A DNA stretch of 64,000 bases from Paucimonas lemoignei (GCA_900475325.1 LS483371.1:4650001-4714000), one strand, 5' to 3'; counted from the first letter of the stretch, positions 49,136 to 58,129 are shown. Notes: generated by a model not told the origin, from the letters alone. Made by a program: numbers and translations.

Positions 49136-49318
49136 ATGAGCACTGACAAAGAGCAATTAGACGTAGACGACGATTTCACCGCAGTTGAATCCGACGACAG
49201 CGAACCCGCTCCGGTCGAGCCCGCCAAGACCAATCTGAGCAAGCGCCGCACAATTGATAATTTGCTGGAAGAGCGTCGCCTGCAGCGGCAACTGGCTGAT
49301 TACGACTACGATTTGTGA
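49136..49318 (+). CDS. PA3496-family small acidic protein
   Basis: 60 residues. An acidic N-terminus (D-V-D-D-D-F, E-S-D-D-S-E) is followed by a basic stretch S-K-R-R-T-I-D-N-L-L-E-E-R-R-L-Q-R-Q-L and D-Y-D-Y-D-L at the end. It matches the small protein found directly after nth in Pseudomonas (PA3496 type), described in databases as a putative envelope-integrity protein. Function unproven. Confidence 0.85.
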   Translation: MSTDKEQLDVDDDFTAVESDDSEPAPVEPAKTNLSKRRTIDNLLEERRLQRQLADYDYDL

Positions 49319-49404
49319 TGATGTTGAGCACTGGCCAGAATGAATGGGACCTTATGCTTGAAGCAAACGACCAGCACTGGGTGACAGGCTGGTCGACTCA
49401 ATAT

Positions 49405-50031
49405 TCAAACCAGCCCATTGCGCTGTGCGAGCTCGATCAGATCCACCAGAGAATGCGCGTTAAGCTTCAATAGCAGCCTGGTTTTATAAGTGCTGACTGT
49501 TTTATTGCTTAAAAACATCCCGTCAGCAATTTCCTTGTTGGTTTTACCGCGCGCCAGCTGCTGCAGCACCATCATCTCCCGCCCCGAGAGACGATCAACC
49601 ATATCGGCCTCACTCGCGTTGCCCATGCTGGAACGAACCGTGTGCAGCGCCTGATTCGGGAAGTAGCTGTAACCGGATAAGACTGCCTTTATCGCGCTCA
49701 GCAATTCAGTGAGGTCCTGCTGCTTGCACACATACCCTGCTGCCCCCGCTTGCATGCAGCGCATGGAGAAATGGCCGGGCGCCTGAGATGTCAGGATGAG
49801 CACCTTGAACGGTAAAGTCATTGCCGACAAACGGGCGATAACCTCCAGGCCATCTAGCTTGGGAATACCGATGTCCAGAATCACAATATCAGGCAAATGC
49901 TCACGAGCCAGTTGCAGGGCATCCACCCCATTGTCCGTCTCCGCAATGACCTCATAGCCATGGCGCTCCATCAGCATGCGTACAGCAAGGCGAATGACGG
50001 GATGATCGTCCACGATCAGCACTTTATTCAT
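49405..50031 (-). CDS. LuxR/NarL-type response regulator (BvgA/EvgA group)
   Basis: 208 residues. The receiver domain has D8-D9, phospho-acceptor D53 (V-I-L-D-I-G-I-P) and the L-I-L-T-S switch Thr. The C-terminal LuxR HTH spans about 145-205 (L-S-G-R-E-M-M-V-L-Q-Q-L-A-R-G-K-T-N-K-E-I-A). GGACT precedes the ATG at 50031. No histidine kinase gene is adjacent, so the partner is elsewhere. Preceded by several inverted repeats (50149-50277) that may be operators. Confidence 0.92.
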   Translation of the reverse strand: MNKVLIVDDHPVIRLAVRMLMERHGYEVIAETDNGVDALQLAREHLPDIVILDIGIPKLDGLEVIARLSAMTLPFKVLILTSQAPGHFSMRCMQAGAAGYVCKQQDLTELLSAIKAVLSGYSYFPNQALHTVRSSMGNASEADMVDRLSGREMMVLQQLARGKTNKEIADGMFLSNKTVSTYKTRLLLKLNAHSLVDLIELAQRNGLV

Positions 50032-50148
50032 GGGCAGTCCAATTTTCGCTATTCGAATATTCAGGGTACGCACAATAGCTTAGTCGTTTAGTGCTTTGCA
50101 TGGCGCTTACCCCTTACTACTAACAGCAAGAGACCATTCCCACACTTG

Positions 50149-50178
50149 CCGCAGAATATTCCTACAAAATTCTGGCGG
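50149..50178. promoter_or_regulatory. Imperfect inverted repeat upstream of response regulator
   Basis: CCGCAGAAT and ATTCTGGCGG are inverted copies differing by one inserted base, 12 bases between. About 120 bp upstream of the regulator start. Operator role inferred. Confidence 0.35.
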
Positions 50179-50240
50179 AATGCGACCTTTACGTGATTTT
50201 TCAAGAGCCCATCTACTCAGCGTCAAACACTTTTTTTGAC

Positions 50241-50277
50241 CGCCGTAACTGCGGGATAGAGCCCCGCAAATACGGCG
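50241..50277. promoter_or_regulatory. Long imperfect palindrome
   Basis: CGCCGTAACTGCGGG and CCCGCAAATACGGCG pair over 14 of 15 positions with a 7-base loop. No T-run follows on either strand (the T7 lies before it on the plus strand), so it is not a standard terminator. It could be a protein-binding site or a structured RNA. Confidence 0.4.
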
Positions 50278-50405
50278 AAATATTATTACGGTTGCGTCAA
50301 GCATTTTTCCAATACCTCTTTGGACTAATCAAACGGGCTTACAACCACTGAATGAACACCACCTCGCCCTGCCGGGCAAGGAAACCCAATGAGCGTAGCC
50401 AGAGA

Positions 50406-50431
50406 GTGGCCTGGCAGATGAGTCAGGCCAC
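50406..50431. repeat. Perfect 8-bp hairpin
   Basis: GTGGCCTG and CAGGCCAC around a 10-base loop. Its function is not apparent. Confidence 0.35.
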
Positions 50432-50921
50432 GAACCGAATCACAGTCAATAGAATAGAACTTCAACACCACCCGCAAAGACTGCCGCTGGCCGCACACGG
50501 CCATTCAGACGATAGCGGACTGACCCCGAAACGAAGGCTGACAGTACAGACGATACACCGCTTTGATCAGTGAAAAACCGGACAGACTCGAACAGGACGT
50601 TTCAGGGTGATCAAGGCTGTGACGTTTAGAAAATACACATTTTTAATCGGAATTTAATAAACATATGTATTTAAAGAAATTTCCTACTCGTATTTAGGAT
50701 ATGCCTGAAAGCACAGTCTTACGGACACTCATCCACACACCCCCGATACGAAGCGGCGTCGATTGCACAATTAAGCGAGCACAACTCAATAAATATGTAA
50801 CACACATCAACCAGATAAAAATGATGACCCTGTTAAGAATTCTTGATAACCAATAGCTCCTCCGACATCCAGCTAATACTATATGTCAGGATAAATCCAT
50901 ACTAAGGATGGCAAATAGGAA

Positions 50922-51059
50922 ATGTACTACACCACTAACAGACGATGGTATCAACGACGTAAGACTGGAAAATACCGGGCTCATCAATTCCCGAAAAGAC
51001 CACTTTTTTACTTGCAAATTCTATTACCAGTCGTTACTTTTTTAACAACGACCCCTTAG
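50922..51059 (+). CDS. Possible 45-residue basic membrane peptide
   Basis: MYYTTNRRWYQRRKTGKYRA then a Pro/Lys stretch and a hydrophobic end (F-Y-L-Q-I-L-L-P-V-V-T-F-L). The strongly basic N-half and hydrophobic C-half look peptide-like, but the AGGA is only one base from the ATG, and a second frame (ATG at 50908) is also open over the same DNA. Weak candidate. Confidence 0.15.
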   Translation: MYYTTNRRWYQRRKTGKYRAHQFPKRPLFYLQILLPVVTFLTTTP

Positions 51060-51288
51060 TCCGACTTAGTACAATCGTTTAACTAGACTTTCCTCCATCG
51101 CCGATGCCACTTTGACTTGGCTAACATTGCAGCACTTATCAACTCTGCCCGAAAGAGCGCCGAAAGGATTCAAGCCACATGAATAGGTTCGATCATACGC
51201 GGCTTACCCCTGCGGGGTCCCAACAAGGCCCCACGATCCTTTTTTTGAATTGACCATGTGTATAACCCTGTTCAAAAAGGAATATATC

Positions 51289-51816
51289 ATGAACAAAAAA
51301 ACCAACCTTTGCCCAACCGACCATCCGGACATATTGGATCTGGCGGCGGCGGTCGAACAGTTTGTAGCCGACGGGGGCGTTATCGACAAGATACCCATCG
51401 GCGAATCTTGTACGAAGGTTCCACCGCCTGCACTTTCAGCTTCAGACGTCCACGACAATCAAAACAGCGGAGCGGAGAAACTTGAACTGCTCAAGGAGCT
51501 GGTCGCCAAGGGAGCCGGGTTCTCGTCGCTCCAATATTCGTTAAAGATGAACAGGCGCGACATCAAGAAACTGGCCATTGAGCACGGCGTTAAAATCACG
51601 TTCAGCAAACCCTTGGGTAAAACACAGCGAATCAGTCGCTATGATACTTCCGAGGTGGACGATACGGTGGCCGGTCACGCCATGCATTACTCAAGCCTGG
51701 GCTATAGCGCCTTGGAGATCGCCCAGATCCTCGAACTGTCGGTCCGGCAGGTATGGAACATTGGCAAAGCTTACCGATTCGAATTCAAGCAGAGCAAGGA
51801 CGAAACATCTGATTAG
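51289..51816 (+). CDS. Hypothetical protein with two helix-turn-helix-like segments
   Basis: 175 residues, MNKKTNLCPTDHPDILDLAA start, preceded by AAAAAGGA. Two HTH-like stretches are visible: S-S-L-Q-Y-S-L-K-M-N-R-R-D-I-K-K-L-A near residue 80, and Y-S-A-L-E-I-A-Q-I-L-E-L-S-V-R-Q-V-W-N-I near 140. There is no signal or membrane segment. No family is recognised. It follows the AT-rich region and precedes a small membrane-protein gene by 47 bp, possibly a two-gene accessory unit. A DNA-binding or phage/plasmid-type regulatory role is a guess. Confidence 0.7.
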   Translation: MNKKTNLCPTDHPDILDLAAAVEQFVADGGVIDKIPIGESCTKVPPPALSASDVHDNQNSGAEKLELLKELVAKGAGFSSLQYSLKMNRRDIKKLAIEHGVKITFSKPLGKTQRISRYDTSEVDDTVAGHAMHYSSLGYSALEIAQILELSVRQVWNIGKAYRFEFKQSKDETSD

Positions 51817-51863
51817 CCGCCTCGCCTGCCCTACACCTGAGTCGACCGACTCAAGGAAACCTT

Positions 51864-52160
51864 ATGAAAGTATCTACACACCTGCTCAACCCGATCGGCA
51901 TCATTGCGCTATTCGCAGCGCTTTGTGAAGCATCGGCCACTACGGTATTGCCTTATCTGGATAACGATAACCGACAGATCTATATATGGTTTTTAATCGT
52001 CTTTCCATCGGCACTGGTGGTGATGTTCTTCCTGACATTAAACTTTAACAGTACAGTCTTATATGGACCTCACGAAAACACAACTATCCAACCGCCCCCT
52101 CCACTGACGCCTAACAATGAAGAAAGAGATCATGCAACCCACGACCGGCAACCCGAATAG
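51864..52160 (+). CDS. Small hypothetical membrane protein
   Basis: 98 residues. Two hydrophobic segments (P-I-G-I-I-A-L-F-A-A-L-C-E-A-S-A and I-W-F-L-I-V-F-P-S-A-L-V-V-M-F-F-L) with a short polar loop, then a polar Pro-rich cytoplasmic-type tail of about 35 residues. AAGGAAAC precedes the ATG. No family assigned with certainty. The two-TM-plus-tail layout resembles small anchor or effector proteins, but this is only a topological similarity. Confidence 0.65.
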   Translation: MKVSTHLLNPIGIIALFAALCEASATTVLPYLDNDNRQIYIWFLIVFPSALVVMFFLTLNFNSTVLYGPHENTTIQPPPPLTPNNEERDHATHDRQPE

Positions 52161-52475
52161 AATTAACAAGAGGTTTAATTCGTCAGGCAGCGTAGGACAA
52201 GTAGATATACCCCGTCAGTCGACTTCACAACGATGAGAATTGGCATTCAACTCACTGCGCTACCGACCACCAGGAAGAGGTCAGGCGCTGGCAATCGCGC
52301 TCACTTGCGCGAACAACTTGACGACACAGGACGGTCTTTAAGACATTTAGATTGAATCTACGCTGAACAACGTAAGAACGCGCTTCGAGACATGCAGGAT
52401 TTTTTACCAACTCACCTTGGTAAAAAGTGCAGCCTCCTGACGGGGGCTGCACTTTTCAAGGGCCAAGCGTGTTGT
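52161..52475. other. Intergenic region, argG terminator at its right end
   Basis: About 315 bases with no supported gene; argG is on the minus strand and its terminator lies at 52420-52456. Confidence 0.5.
52420..52456 (-). terminator. Rho-independent terminator of argG
   Basis: AAAGTGCAGCC and GGCTGCACTTT form an 11-bp stem. On the minus strand it is followed by TTTTTACC, 20 bp past the argG stop; the plus strand also has T4. Confidence 0.85.
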
Positions 52476-53693
52476 TTAAAACAGTTTACGACCCTTGTTT
52501 GCTGCGATGCGCATACGCAGCGCATTGAGCTTGATGAAGCCCGCAGCATCAGCCTGATTGTAAGCGCCGCCATCTTCTTCAAAAGTGGCGATATTGGCAT
52601 CAAACAGCGATTCATCGGACTTGCGGCCCGTGACGATGACATTGCCTTTATACAGCTTCAGACGTACCACGCCGTTCACGTGTGCCTGGGAAGCGTCGAT
52701 CATCTGCTGCAGCATCAGACGCTCAGGGCTCCACCAGTAACCGGTGTAGATCAGGCTCGCGTACTTTGGCATCAGCTCATCTTTAAGGTGAGCGACTTCG
52801 CGGTCCAGGGTGATCGATTCGATGGCCCGGTGAGCGCGCAGCATGATGGTGCCGCCCGGCGTCTCGTAGCAGCCACGGGACTTCATGCCCACATAGCGGT
52901 TCTCAACGATATCCAGACGACCAATACCATGCTCGCCGCCGATGCGGTTGAGGGTGGCCAGTACGGTTGCTGGAGTCATCTCTACGCCGTCCAGCGCGAC
53001 GATGTCGCCGTTACGGTAGGTCAGTTCCAGATACTGGGCAGTGTCAGGCGCGTTCTCCGGGGAGACAGTCCAGCGCCACATGTCTTCTTCATGCTCGGTC
53101 CAGGTGTCTTCCAGCACGCCGCCTTCATAGGAGATGTGCAGCAGGTTGGCATCCATGGAGTAAGGGGATTTTTTCTTGCCGTGACGCTCGATCGGAATCG
53201 AGTGCTTCTCGGCGTAGTCCATCAGCTTCTCACGGGACAGCAGGTCCCATTCGCGCCAAGGGGCGATCACTTTCACGCCGGGCTTGAGGGCATAGGCACC
53301 CAGCTCAAAACGAACCTGGTCATTACCTTTGCCGGTTGCACCGTGGGAGATGGCGTCAGCGCCCGTCTCGTTGGCGATTTCGATCAGGCGCTTGGCAATC
53401 AGCGGACGAGCGATAGAGGTACCCAGCAGGTACTCGCCTTCGTAAACAGTGTTGGCGCGGAACATCGGGAACACGAAATCACGCACGAACTCTTCGCGCA
53501 GATCGTCGATGTAGATTTCTTTCACGCCCATGGCCTTGGCCTTGGCGCGTGCAGGTTCGACTTCTTCACCCTGACCCAGGTCAGCCGTAAAGGTCACCAC
53601 TTCGCAGTTGTACGTATCCTGCAGCCACTTGAGGATTACCGAAGTATCCAGGCCACCGGAATACGCGAGAACTACCTTGTTTACGTCCGCCAT
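52476..53693 (-). CDS. argG: Argininosuccinate synthase
   Basis: 405 residues. ATP pyrophosphatase P-loop S-G-G-L-D-T-S at 12-18, [11 protein letters not shown] and Y-E-G-G-V-L-E-D blocks. Joins citrulline and aspartate in arginine synthesis. GGAG precedes the start. Next to motY, as in P. aeruginosa. Confidence 0.97.
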   Translation of the reverse strand: MADVNKVVLAYSGGLDTSVILKWLQDTYNCEVVTFTADLGQGEEVEPARAKAKAMGVKEIYIDDLREEFVRDFVFPMFRANTVYEGEYLLGTSIARPLIAKRLIEIANETGADAISHGATGKGNDQVRFELGAYALKPGVKVIAPWREWDLLSREKLMDYAEKHSIPIERHGKKKSPYSMDANLLHISYEGGVLEDTWTEHEEDMWRWTVSPENAPDTAQYLELTYRNGDIVALDGVEMTPATVLATLNRIGGEHGIGRLDIVENRYVGMKSRGCYETPGGTIMLRAHRAIESITLDREVAHLKDELMPKYASLIYTGYWWSPERLMLQQMIDASQAHVNGVVRLKLYKGNVIVTGRKSDESLFDANIATFEEDGGAYNQADAAGFIKLNALRMRIAANKGRKLF

Positions 53694-53826
53694 GCCATCA
53701 CTCCACCGGGTTGTACGGAAAACCGGTGATTCTACCGCTCATGCGCAGTGATTTACAGTAGCGCGACAGCTTCTGACGATGAAGCGACAACTTATGTCAG
53801 GTGAGCGACGCGTCAGAGGCGACGAC

Positions 53827-54732
53827 TCAGACTTTCGCAGACGGGCCGATTGAAGCTACGGGTGCAGGCTTTTCATCGGGGGCGACGCGTTCCAGATGGA
53901 CGTTGACCCGACGATTGCGAGCGCGGTTGGTGTTGTTGGTGTTCGGCGCCAGCGGATAACGCTCGCCATGGAACCGCAAGGTGATCTGCTCTTCAGGGAC
54001 GCCTTGGGCCTTCAGATAGTCCATGACGGCCAGTGCGCGACGACGGGACAGGTCACGGTTGGTCAGGCGATTACCGCTGTTGTCAGAGTGGCCATCGAGT
54101 TCGATGTGGTTGACCGTCGGATCAGCCTTCAGATAAGCCACGATGGTTTGCAGCTTGCTCTTGGCCTGGGCGTCCAGGTCGATGCCACCCCCCGGGAAAC
54201 CCACCTCGGCCTGTTTGACCTGGTCGTAATTCATCGGCAGCAGCTTGGCAATGCACTGTTGATAGTCGCCAAAGGCCTTGTTGAATTTGACCGGCAGCAG
54301 ACGCACCTCGGTAGTGCCGCCAAGGTCGCGGGAATAATGACGGATCACCGGGCTGCGACCGTCCATCAGACCACTGATCAAACGACCGGCCTGAACCTGG
54401 GAGCTACTGAACGGAAACTCCCCATTGCTGACGCGCACCGAGCCCAGATTGATATCGCCACGACCTGGCTGCCACGGCGCGGCAGCGGCGAGCAATGTGG
54501 CTGAACCGCTGCCCATCATGTTGCCCGCAGACTTGATCCGGAACGTTGCCTGCTCGCCCGCACGGCGCACGAACTCCCCCGCACCGAAGTCGGTGATGGG
54601 CTGGCTCAGGCGGCACTCGAACTGATCGCCCTCAACTTTCCATTCGATGCTTTCCAGACGCGTCTGGAAAGTAAGAGCCATCGCTGGGAGGCTGGCGAAC
54701 ACGCTGAGCAGGGCTAGAAATCGCTGGCGCAC
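53827..54732 (-). CDS. motY: Flagellar stator-associated protein MotY (OmpA-like)
   Basis: 301 residues. Signal peptide (about residues 1-20), MotY N-terminal beta domain ([20 protein letters not shown]), then an OmpA-type peptidoglycan domain ([20 protein letters not shown]). MotY forms the T-ring that anchors stators around the polar flagellum base in Pseudomonas/Vibrio. I chose GTG 54732 because GGAG stands 6 bp upstream; another GTG 12 bp earlier overlaps that site. Between argG and pyrC, as in P. aeruginosa. Confidence 0.92.
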   Translation of the reverse strand: MRQRFLALLSVFASLPAMALTFQTRLESIEWKVEGDQFECRLSQPITDFGAGEFVRRAGEQATFRIKSAGNMMGSGSATLLAAAAPWQPGRGDINLGSVRVSNGEFPFSSSQVQAGRLISGLMDGRSPVIRHYSRDLGGTTEVRLLPVKFNKAFGDYQQCIAKLLPMNYDQVKQAEVGFPGGGIDLDAQAKSKLQTIVAYLKADPTVNHIELDGHSDNSGNRLTNRDLSRRRALAVMDYLKAQGVPEEQITLRFHGERYPLAPNTNNTNRARNRRVNVHLERVAPDEKPAPVASIGPSAKV

Positions 54733-54879
54733 GGGAGGCTCCACTTAAAAATACGGCATTACAAAAAAATACTTCCTACAACGAGCTATCGGTTACTTCC
54801 TACAAAACTTGATAGCGAGTGCCTGACAGAGTCTTTTCCGGTAGCATTCCCAGCGAGTTTGACCCGCCTGGAATCCCCA

Positions 54880-55926
54880 ATGTCCGACCTCCTGACCCTT
54901 CTGCGTCCCGACGACTGGCACATACACCTCCGCGATGGAGCTGTTTTGCCCCACACCGTTGCTGACGTTGCGCGTACTTTTGGCCGCGCCATCATCATGC
55001 CTAACCTGGTCCCGCCCGTACGCAATGCCCAGGAAGCTGATGCCTATCGGCAGCGCATCCTGGCCGCACGCCCGACGGGTAGCCAGTTCGAACCGCTGAT
55101 GGTGCTGTACCTCACTGATCTGACGCAGCCCGAAGATATCCGCGCCGCCAAGGCCACCGGTTTCGTGCACGCCGCCAAGCTCTACCCGGCTGGCGCGACC
55201 ACCAACTCCGACTCCGGCGTGACCAGTATCGACAAGATTTTCCCGGTGCTTGAAGCCATGGCCGAGGTGGGCATGCCACTGCTGGTACACGGTGAAGTGA
55301 CGCGCAGCGAAATCGATGTATTCGACCGCGAGAAGATGTTCATCGACGAACATCTGACCCGTGTGGTCGAGCGCTTCCCGACGCTCAAGGTGGTGTTTGA
55401 ACACATCACCACCGGCGACGCCGTGCAGTTCGTCAACGAAGCATCGGCCAATGTGGGCGCGACCATCACCGCGCATCACCTGCTATATAACCGCAACCAC
55501 ATGCTGGTGGGCGGGATTCGGCCGCACTTCTATTGCCTGCCGATCCTCAAGCGCAATACCCACCAGTCGGCTCTGCTCGATGCGGCCACCGGTGGCAGCA
55601 CCAAATTCTTTCTCGGCACCGACTCGGCGCCCCATGCCCAGCACGCCAAGGAAAACGCCTGCGGCTGTGCCGGCTGCTACACCGCCTTTGCAGCGATCGA
55701 GATGTACGCAGAGGCGTTCGAGCTACGCAACGCGCTGGACAAGCTGGAAGGCTTTGCCAGCCTGCACGGGCCTGCGTTCTACGGTTTGCCTGCGCCAAAA
55801 GACACCATAACGCTGGTCCGTGAAGAATGGACCGCGCCCACCAGTCTGCCGTTTGGCGAGCTGTCCGTAATACCGCTGCGCGCCGGTGAAAAACTGCGCT
55901 GGCGTCTGCTGGAGAAACACGCGTGA
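54880..55926 (+). CDS. pyrC: Dihydroorotase (class II)
   Basis: 348 residues, the same length as E. coli PyrC. Zinc ligands H14-x-H16 in D-W-H-I-H-L-R-D-G, the carboxylated Lys in [12 protein letters not shown], and G-T-D-S-A-P-H near the end. It cyclises carbamoyl-aspartate in pyrimidine synthesis. The start at 54880 fits the family; the 7-codon longer frame does not. The stop overlaps the rnt GTG start. Confidence 0.97.
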   Translation: MSDLLTLLRPDDWHIHLRDGAVLPHTVADVARTFGRAIIMPNLVPPVRNAQEADAYRQRILAARPTGSQFEPLMVLYLTDLTQPEDIRAAKATGFVHAAKLYPAGATTNSDSGVTSIDKIFPVLEAMAEVGMPLLVHGEVTRSEIDVFDREKMFIDEHLTRVVERFPTLKVVFEHITTGDAVQFVNEASANVGATITAHHLLYNRNHMLVGGIRPHFYCLPILKRNTHQSALLDAATGGSTKFFLGTDSAPHAQHAKENACGCAGCYTAFAAIEMYAEAFELRNALDKLEGFASLHGPAFYGLPAPKDTITLVREEWTAPTSLPFGELSVIPLRAGEKLRWRLLEKHA

Positions 55927-56594
55927 GTGAAGATCATTTCGACGACGAACAGGAAGGTCATGGCGGCGGTTCGCGCCATCCGATGGCGGCCCGTTTTCGC
56001 GGCTATCTGCCTGTCGTCATCGATGTAGAAACCGGTGGCTTCAACTCGGCCACCGACGCCCTGCTGGAAATCGCTGCGGTCACCATCGGCATGGATGAAC
56101 ACGGCTTTGTCTTCCCGGAGCACACCCATTTCTTCCGTGTGGAGCCGTTCGAAGGCGCCAACATTGAAGCGGCTGCGTTGGAGTTCACCGGCATCAAGCT
56201 CGATCACCCGCTGCGCATGGCGGTGAGCGAAGAAACCGCGCTCAACGATATCTTTCGGGGCGTACGCAAGGCGCTGAAGGCCAATGGCTGCAAACGCGCC
56301 GTGCTGGTGGGCCACAACGCCAGCTTCGACCTGGGCTTTCTGAACGCGGCTGTCGCGCGACTGGACATGAAGCGCAATCCGTTTCATCCGTTCTCAAGCT
56401 TTGATACCGCGACGCTGGCCGGGCTTGCTTATGGCCAGACCGTTCTGGCCAAGGCTTGCCAGGCTGCCGGGATCGACTTCGACGGCCGTGAGGCGCACTC
56501 AGCGCGTTACGACACCGAGAAGACTGCCGAGCTGTTCTGCGGGATTGTGAACCGCTGGAAGCAAATGGGCGGCTGGGATGATTTCGACGATTGA
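55923..56594 (+). CDS. rnt: Ribonuclease T
   Basis: 223 residues. DEDDh exonuclease: V-I-D-V-E-T-G-G-F with D34 and E36, G-H-N-A-S-F-D, and H-S-A-R-Y-D-T-E-K with the catalytic His/Asp. Trims tRNA and 5S rRNA 3' ends and acts in DNA repair. GTG start within the pyrC stop (GTGA), so coupled. Confidence 0.96.
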   Translation: MSEDHFDDEQEGHGGGSRHPMAARFRGYLPVVIDVETGGFNSATDALLEIAAVTIGMDEHGFVFPEHTHFFRVEPFEGANIEAAALEFTGIKLDHPLRMAVSEETALNDIFRGVRKALKANGCKRAVLVGHNASFDLGFLNAAVARLDMKRNPFHPFSSFDTATLAGLAYGQTVLAKACQAAGIDFDGREAHSARYDTEKTAELFCGIVNRWKQMGGWDDFDD

Positions 56595-56614
56595 TCGAAT
56601 TGTAATGTGACTGC

Positions 56615-56678
56615 ATCGCGGGCAAGCCTCGCTCCCACAGATCGGATTTTGCTAGTGGGAGCGAGGCTTGCCCGCGAT
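56615..56678. repeat. REP palindrome, class D (ATCGCGGGCAAGCCTCGCTCC family)
   Basis: ATCGCGGGCAAGCCTCGCTC arm and its exact inverted copy GAGCGAGGCTTGCCCGCGAT with a short spacer; the only class D copy in the window. Located between rnt and bfd. Confidence 0.9.
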
Positions 56679-56779
56679 GGGCTACCCCCTAATTGCTACT
56701 GACGACCCGTCCATAAGCCCACATAAGTTGAAGTGTTTTTACCACCCATCGCCAATCCAAGAAACCTTCTCAATGAGTT

Positions 56780-56808
56780 TTGACAAGCATTCTCATTAAC
56801 ATTAGTAT
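56780..56808 (+). promoter_or_regulatory. Consensus sigma-70 promoter of bfd with overlapping Fur-box-like site
   Basis: TTGACA (56780-56785), exactly 17 bases, TAGTAT (56803-56808). The stretch TGACAAGCATTCTCA (56781-56795) fits the 7-1-7 Fur half-site pattern TGATAAT-N-ATTATCA at most positions and covers the -35 and spacer. This would repress bfd when iron is plentiful, as Bfd is needed to release stored iron. Confidence 0.75.
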
Positions 56809-56845
56809 CCCCGGCAACGAGAAATTACAGCGATGGTTCTCACTT

Positions 56846-57064
56846 ATGTATGTATGCCTCTGCCAAGGTGTCACTGACGGTCAAATCCGCGATGCAATAT
56901 TCGAGGGTTGCTGCAGTTATAAAGACGTCCGCGAAACTCTGGGTGTCGCAACCAAATGCGGGAAATGCGCCTGTCTAGCCAAGGAAGTGGTACGCGAAAC
57001 CCTCACCAAAGTTCAGAGCAGCCAGGCTGCACTGGCTTATCCTGCAGAATTTTCAGTCGCCTGA
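56846..57064 (+). CDS. bfd: Bacterioferritin-associated ferredoxin
   Basis: 72 residues. 2Fe-2S cysteines C4, C6, C38 and C41 as in known Bfd. Start M-Y-V-C-L-C-Q-G-V-T. It gives electrons to BfrB to free stored iron. The chosen ATG matches the family N-terminus; a longer frame upstream runs through the promoter. A terminator follows. Confidence 0.95.
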   Translation: MYVCLCQGVTDGQIRDAIFEGCCSYKDVRETLGVATKCGKCACLAKEVVRETLTKVQSSQAALAYPAEFSVA

Positions 57065-57081
57065 TCTTATCGAATTCAAAG

Positions 57082-57107
57082 AACCGGACCCTGCGTCCGG
57101 TTTTTTT
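57082..57107 (+). terminator. Rho-independent terminator of bfd
   Basis: AACCGGAC-CCTGC-GTCCGGTTTTTTT. Confidence 0.9.
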
Positions 57108-57265
57108 ATGCCTGTAATTCAAGCGCTTAGGACCAAGATGCGGAACACAAACATTCTTATTCCTATTTATTTTCACTTATTATTCAATAACTTAGGTTTG
57201 ACACAAGTTTAAGTGCAGCTCAAACTCGCGCTTTATATACACAAGCCATTGGCAGGACCTCAAAA

Positions 57266-57739
57266 ATGAAAGGCGACATTTCAGTCATCCAGCATCTCAA
57301 CAGGATCCTCGGAAACGAGCTGGTCGCGATCAATCAGTACTTTTTGCATGCCCGCATGTATGAAGATTGGGGTCTGAGCAAGCTGGGTGCGCACGAGTAT
57401 CACGAGTCCATCGATGAGATGAAGCACGCTGACAAACTCATCAAGCGCATCCTGTTCCTCGAAGGCCTGCCTAACCTGCAAGAGCTGGGCAAGATCCTGA
57501 TCGGCGAGCACACCAAGGAAATGCTTGAGTGCGACCTGAAAATCGAACAGAAAGGCCTGGCTGATCTCAAAGCGGCAATCGCTCACTGTGAAGTGGCCGG
57601 TGACTTCGGTAGCCGTGAAATGCTTGAAGACATCCTCGAGTCCGAAGAAGAGCACATCGACTGGCTGGAAACCCAGCTGGGCCTGATCGAAAAAATCGGT
57701 ATCGAGAACTACCTGCAATCGCAGATGGGCGACGAATGA
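57266..57739 (+). CDS. bfrB: Bacterioferritin
   Basis: 157 residues. All six ferroxidase ligands are in place (E18, E51, H54, E94, E127, H130) together with heme-binding M52. It stores iron as a 24-mer shell with heme at subunit interfaces. AGGACC precedes the ATG. Upstream 100 bp is very AT-rich with a TTGACA but no matching -10 at the right distance. Neighbour of bfd, its electron donor. Confidence 0.96.
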   Translation: MKGDISVIQHLNRILGNELVAINQYFLHARMYEDWGLSKLGAHEYHESIDEMKHADKLIKRILFLEGLPNLQELGKILIGEHTKEMLECDLKIEQKGLADLKAAIAHCEVAGDFGSREMLEDILESEEEHIDWLETQLGLIEKIGIENYLQSQMGDE

Positions 57740-57761
57740 TCGCCTGATCGGCCTGCAACGA

Positions 57762-57795
57762 AAAAGCCCCGCTTTCTCTCGAAAGCGGGGCTTTT
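57762..57795 (+). terminator. Rho-independent terminator of bfrB
   Basis: AAAAGCCCCGCTTTC and GAAAGCGGGGCTTTT, 15-bp stem, loop TCTC. A nearly identical copy lies exactly 240 bp downstream. Confidence 0.95.
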
Positions 57796-57811
57796 CTTTG
57801 TGCGCTTTATT

Positions 57812-57897
57812 GTGGGAGCGAATTCATTCGCGAAGGGGCCAGCCTGATAAAACATCAGCGACTGACACACCGCTTTCGCGAATGAATTCGCTCCCAC
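57812..57897. repeat. REPIN, class A
   Basis: GTGGGAGCGAATTCATTCGC and inverted partner; spacer includes CTGACACACCGC, a segment shared with class C elements. Between the two copies of the bfrB-type terminator. Confidence 0.9.
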
Positions 57898-58001
57898 AGA
57901 GATCGCGTTTCAACTGCAGGACATCTGCCAACCGATCAACCGCCTCGCCAACAAGTTGGCTCCTACAGAGAGCCGCGATTCATCGAGCCTCGGTACAACG
58001 A

Positions 58002-58035
58002 AAAAGCCCCGCCTTCTCTCGAAAGCGGGGCTTTT
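58002..58035. terminator. Second copy of the bfrB terminator, shared with grxD
   Basis: AAAAGCCCCGCCTTC-TCTC-GAAAGCGGGGCTTTT, one mismatch (C-A) in the stem relative to the first copy. Placed between convergent bfrB and grxD; works on both strands in principle. Confidence 0.88.
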
Positions 58036-58043
58036 CCTGACCT

Positions 58044-58113
58044 GTAGGAGCTGCCGCAGGCTGCGAACGGCATCACAACAAATATTGCATTCGCAGCCTG
58101 CGGCAGCTCCTAC
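58044..58113. repeat. REPIN, class C
   Basis: GTAGGAGCTGCCGCAGGCTG arm and perfect inverted copy CAGCCTGCGGCAGCTCC then TAC, just before the grxD stop. The 57740-58129 gap holds only these REPs and terminators. Confidence 0.9.
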
Positions 58114-58129
58114 AGGTTCCGGGCCATTA

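Larger units (their letters stand above)
50032..51288. other. 1.25-kb AT-richer region with inverted repeats, no confident gene
   Basis: Longest non-coding stretch of the window. The part after 50580 is clearly lower in GC than the neighbours. It contains inverted repeats at 50149-50178, 50241-50277 and 50406-50431. Short open frames exist (for example 50107-50304 on the minus strand, 50352-50573, 50701-50856 and 50922-51059 on the plus strand), but none has a good ribosome site, family resemblance and Pseudomonas-like codons together. A small RNA or remnant of inserted DNA is possible. Confidence 0.5.

Noticed and set aside
50107..50304. 65-codon minus-strand frame starting MLDATVIIFRR
   Set aside because: Includes the long palindrome, weak ribosome site, no family. 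Left within the non-coding region note.
50352..50573. 73-codon plus-strand frame
   Set aside because: No ribosome site, overlaps a hairpin, and the composition is not protein-like.
52392..53729. 445-codon plus-strand frame
   Set aside because: Antisense of argG, and it runs through the argG terminator.
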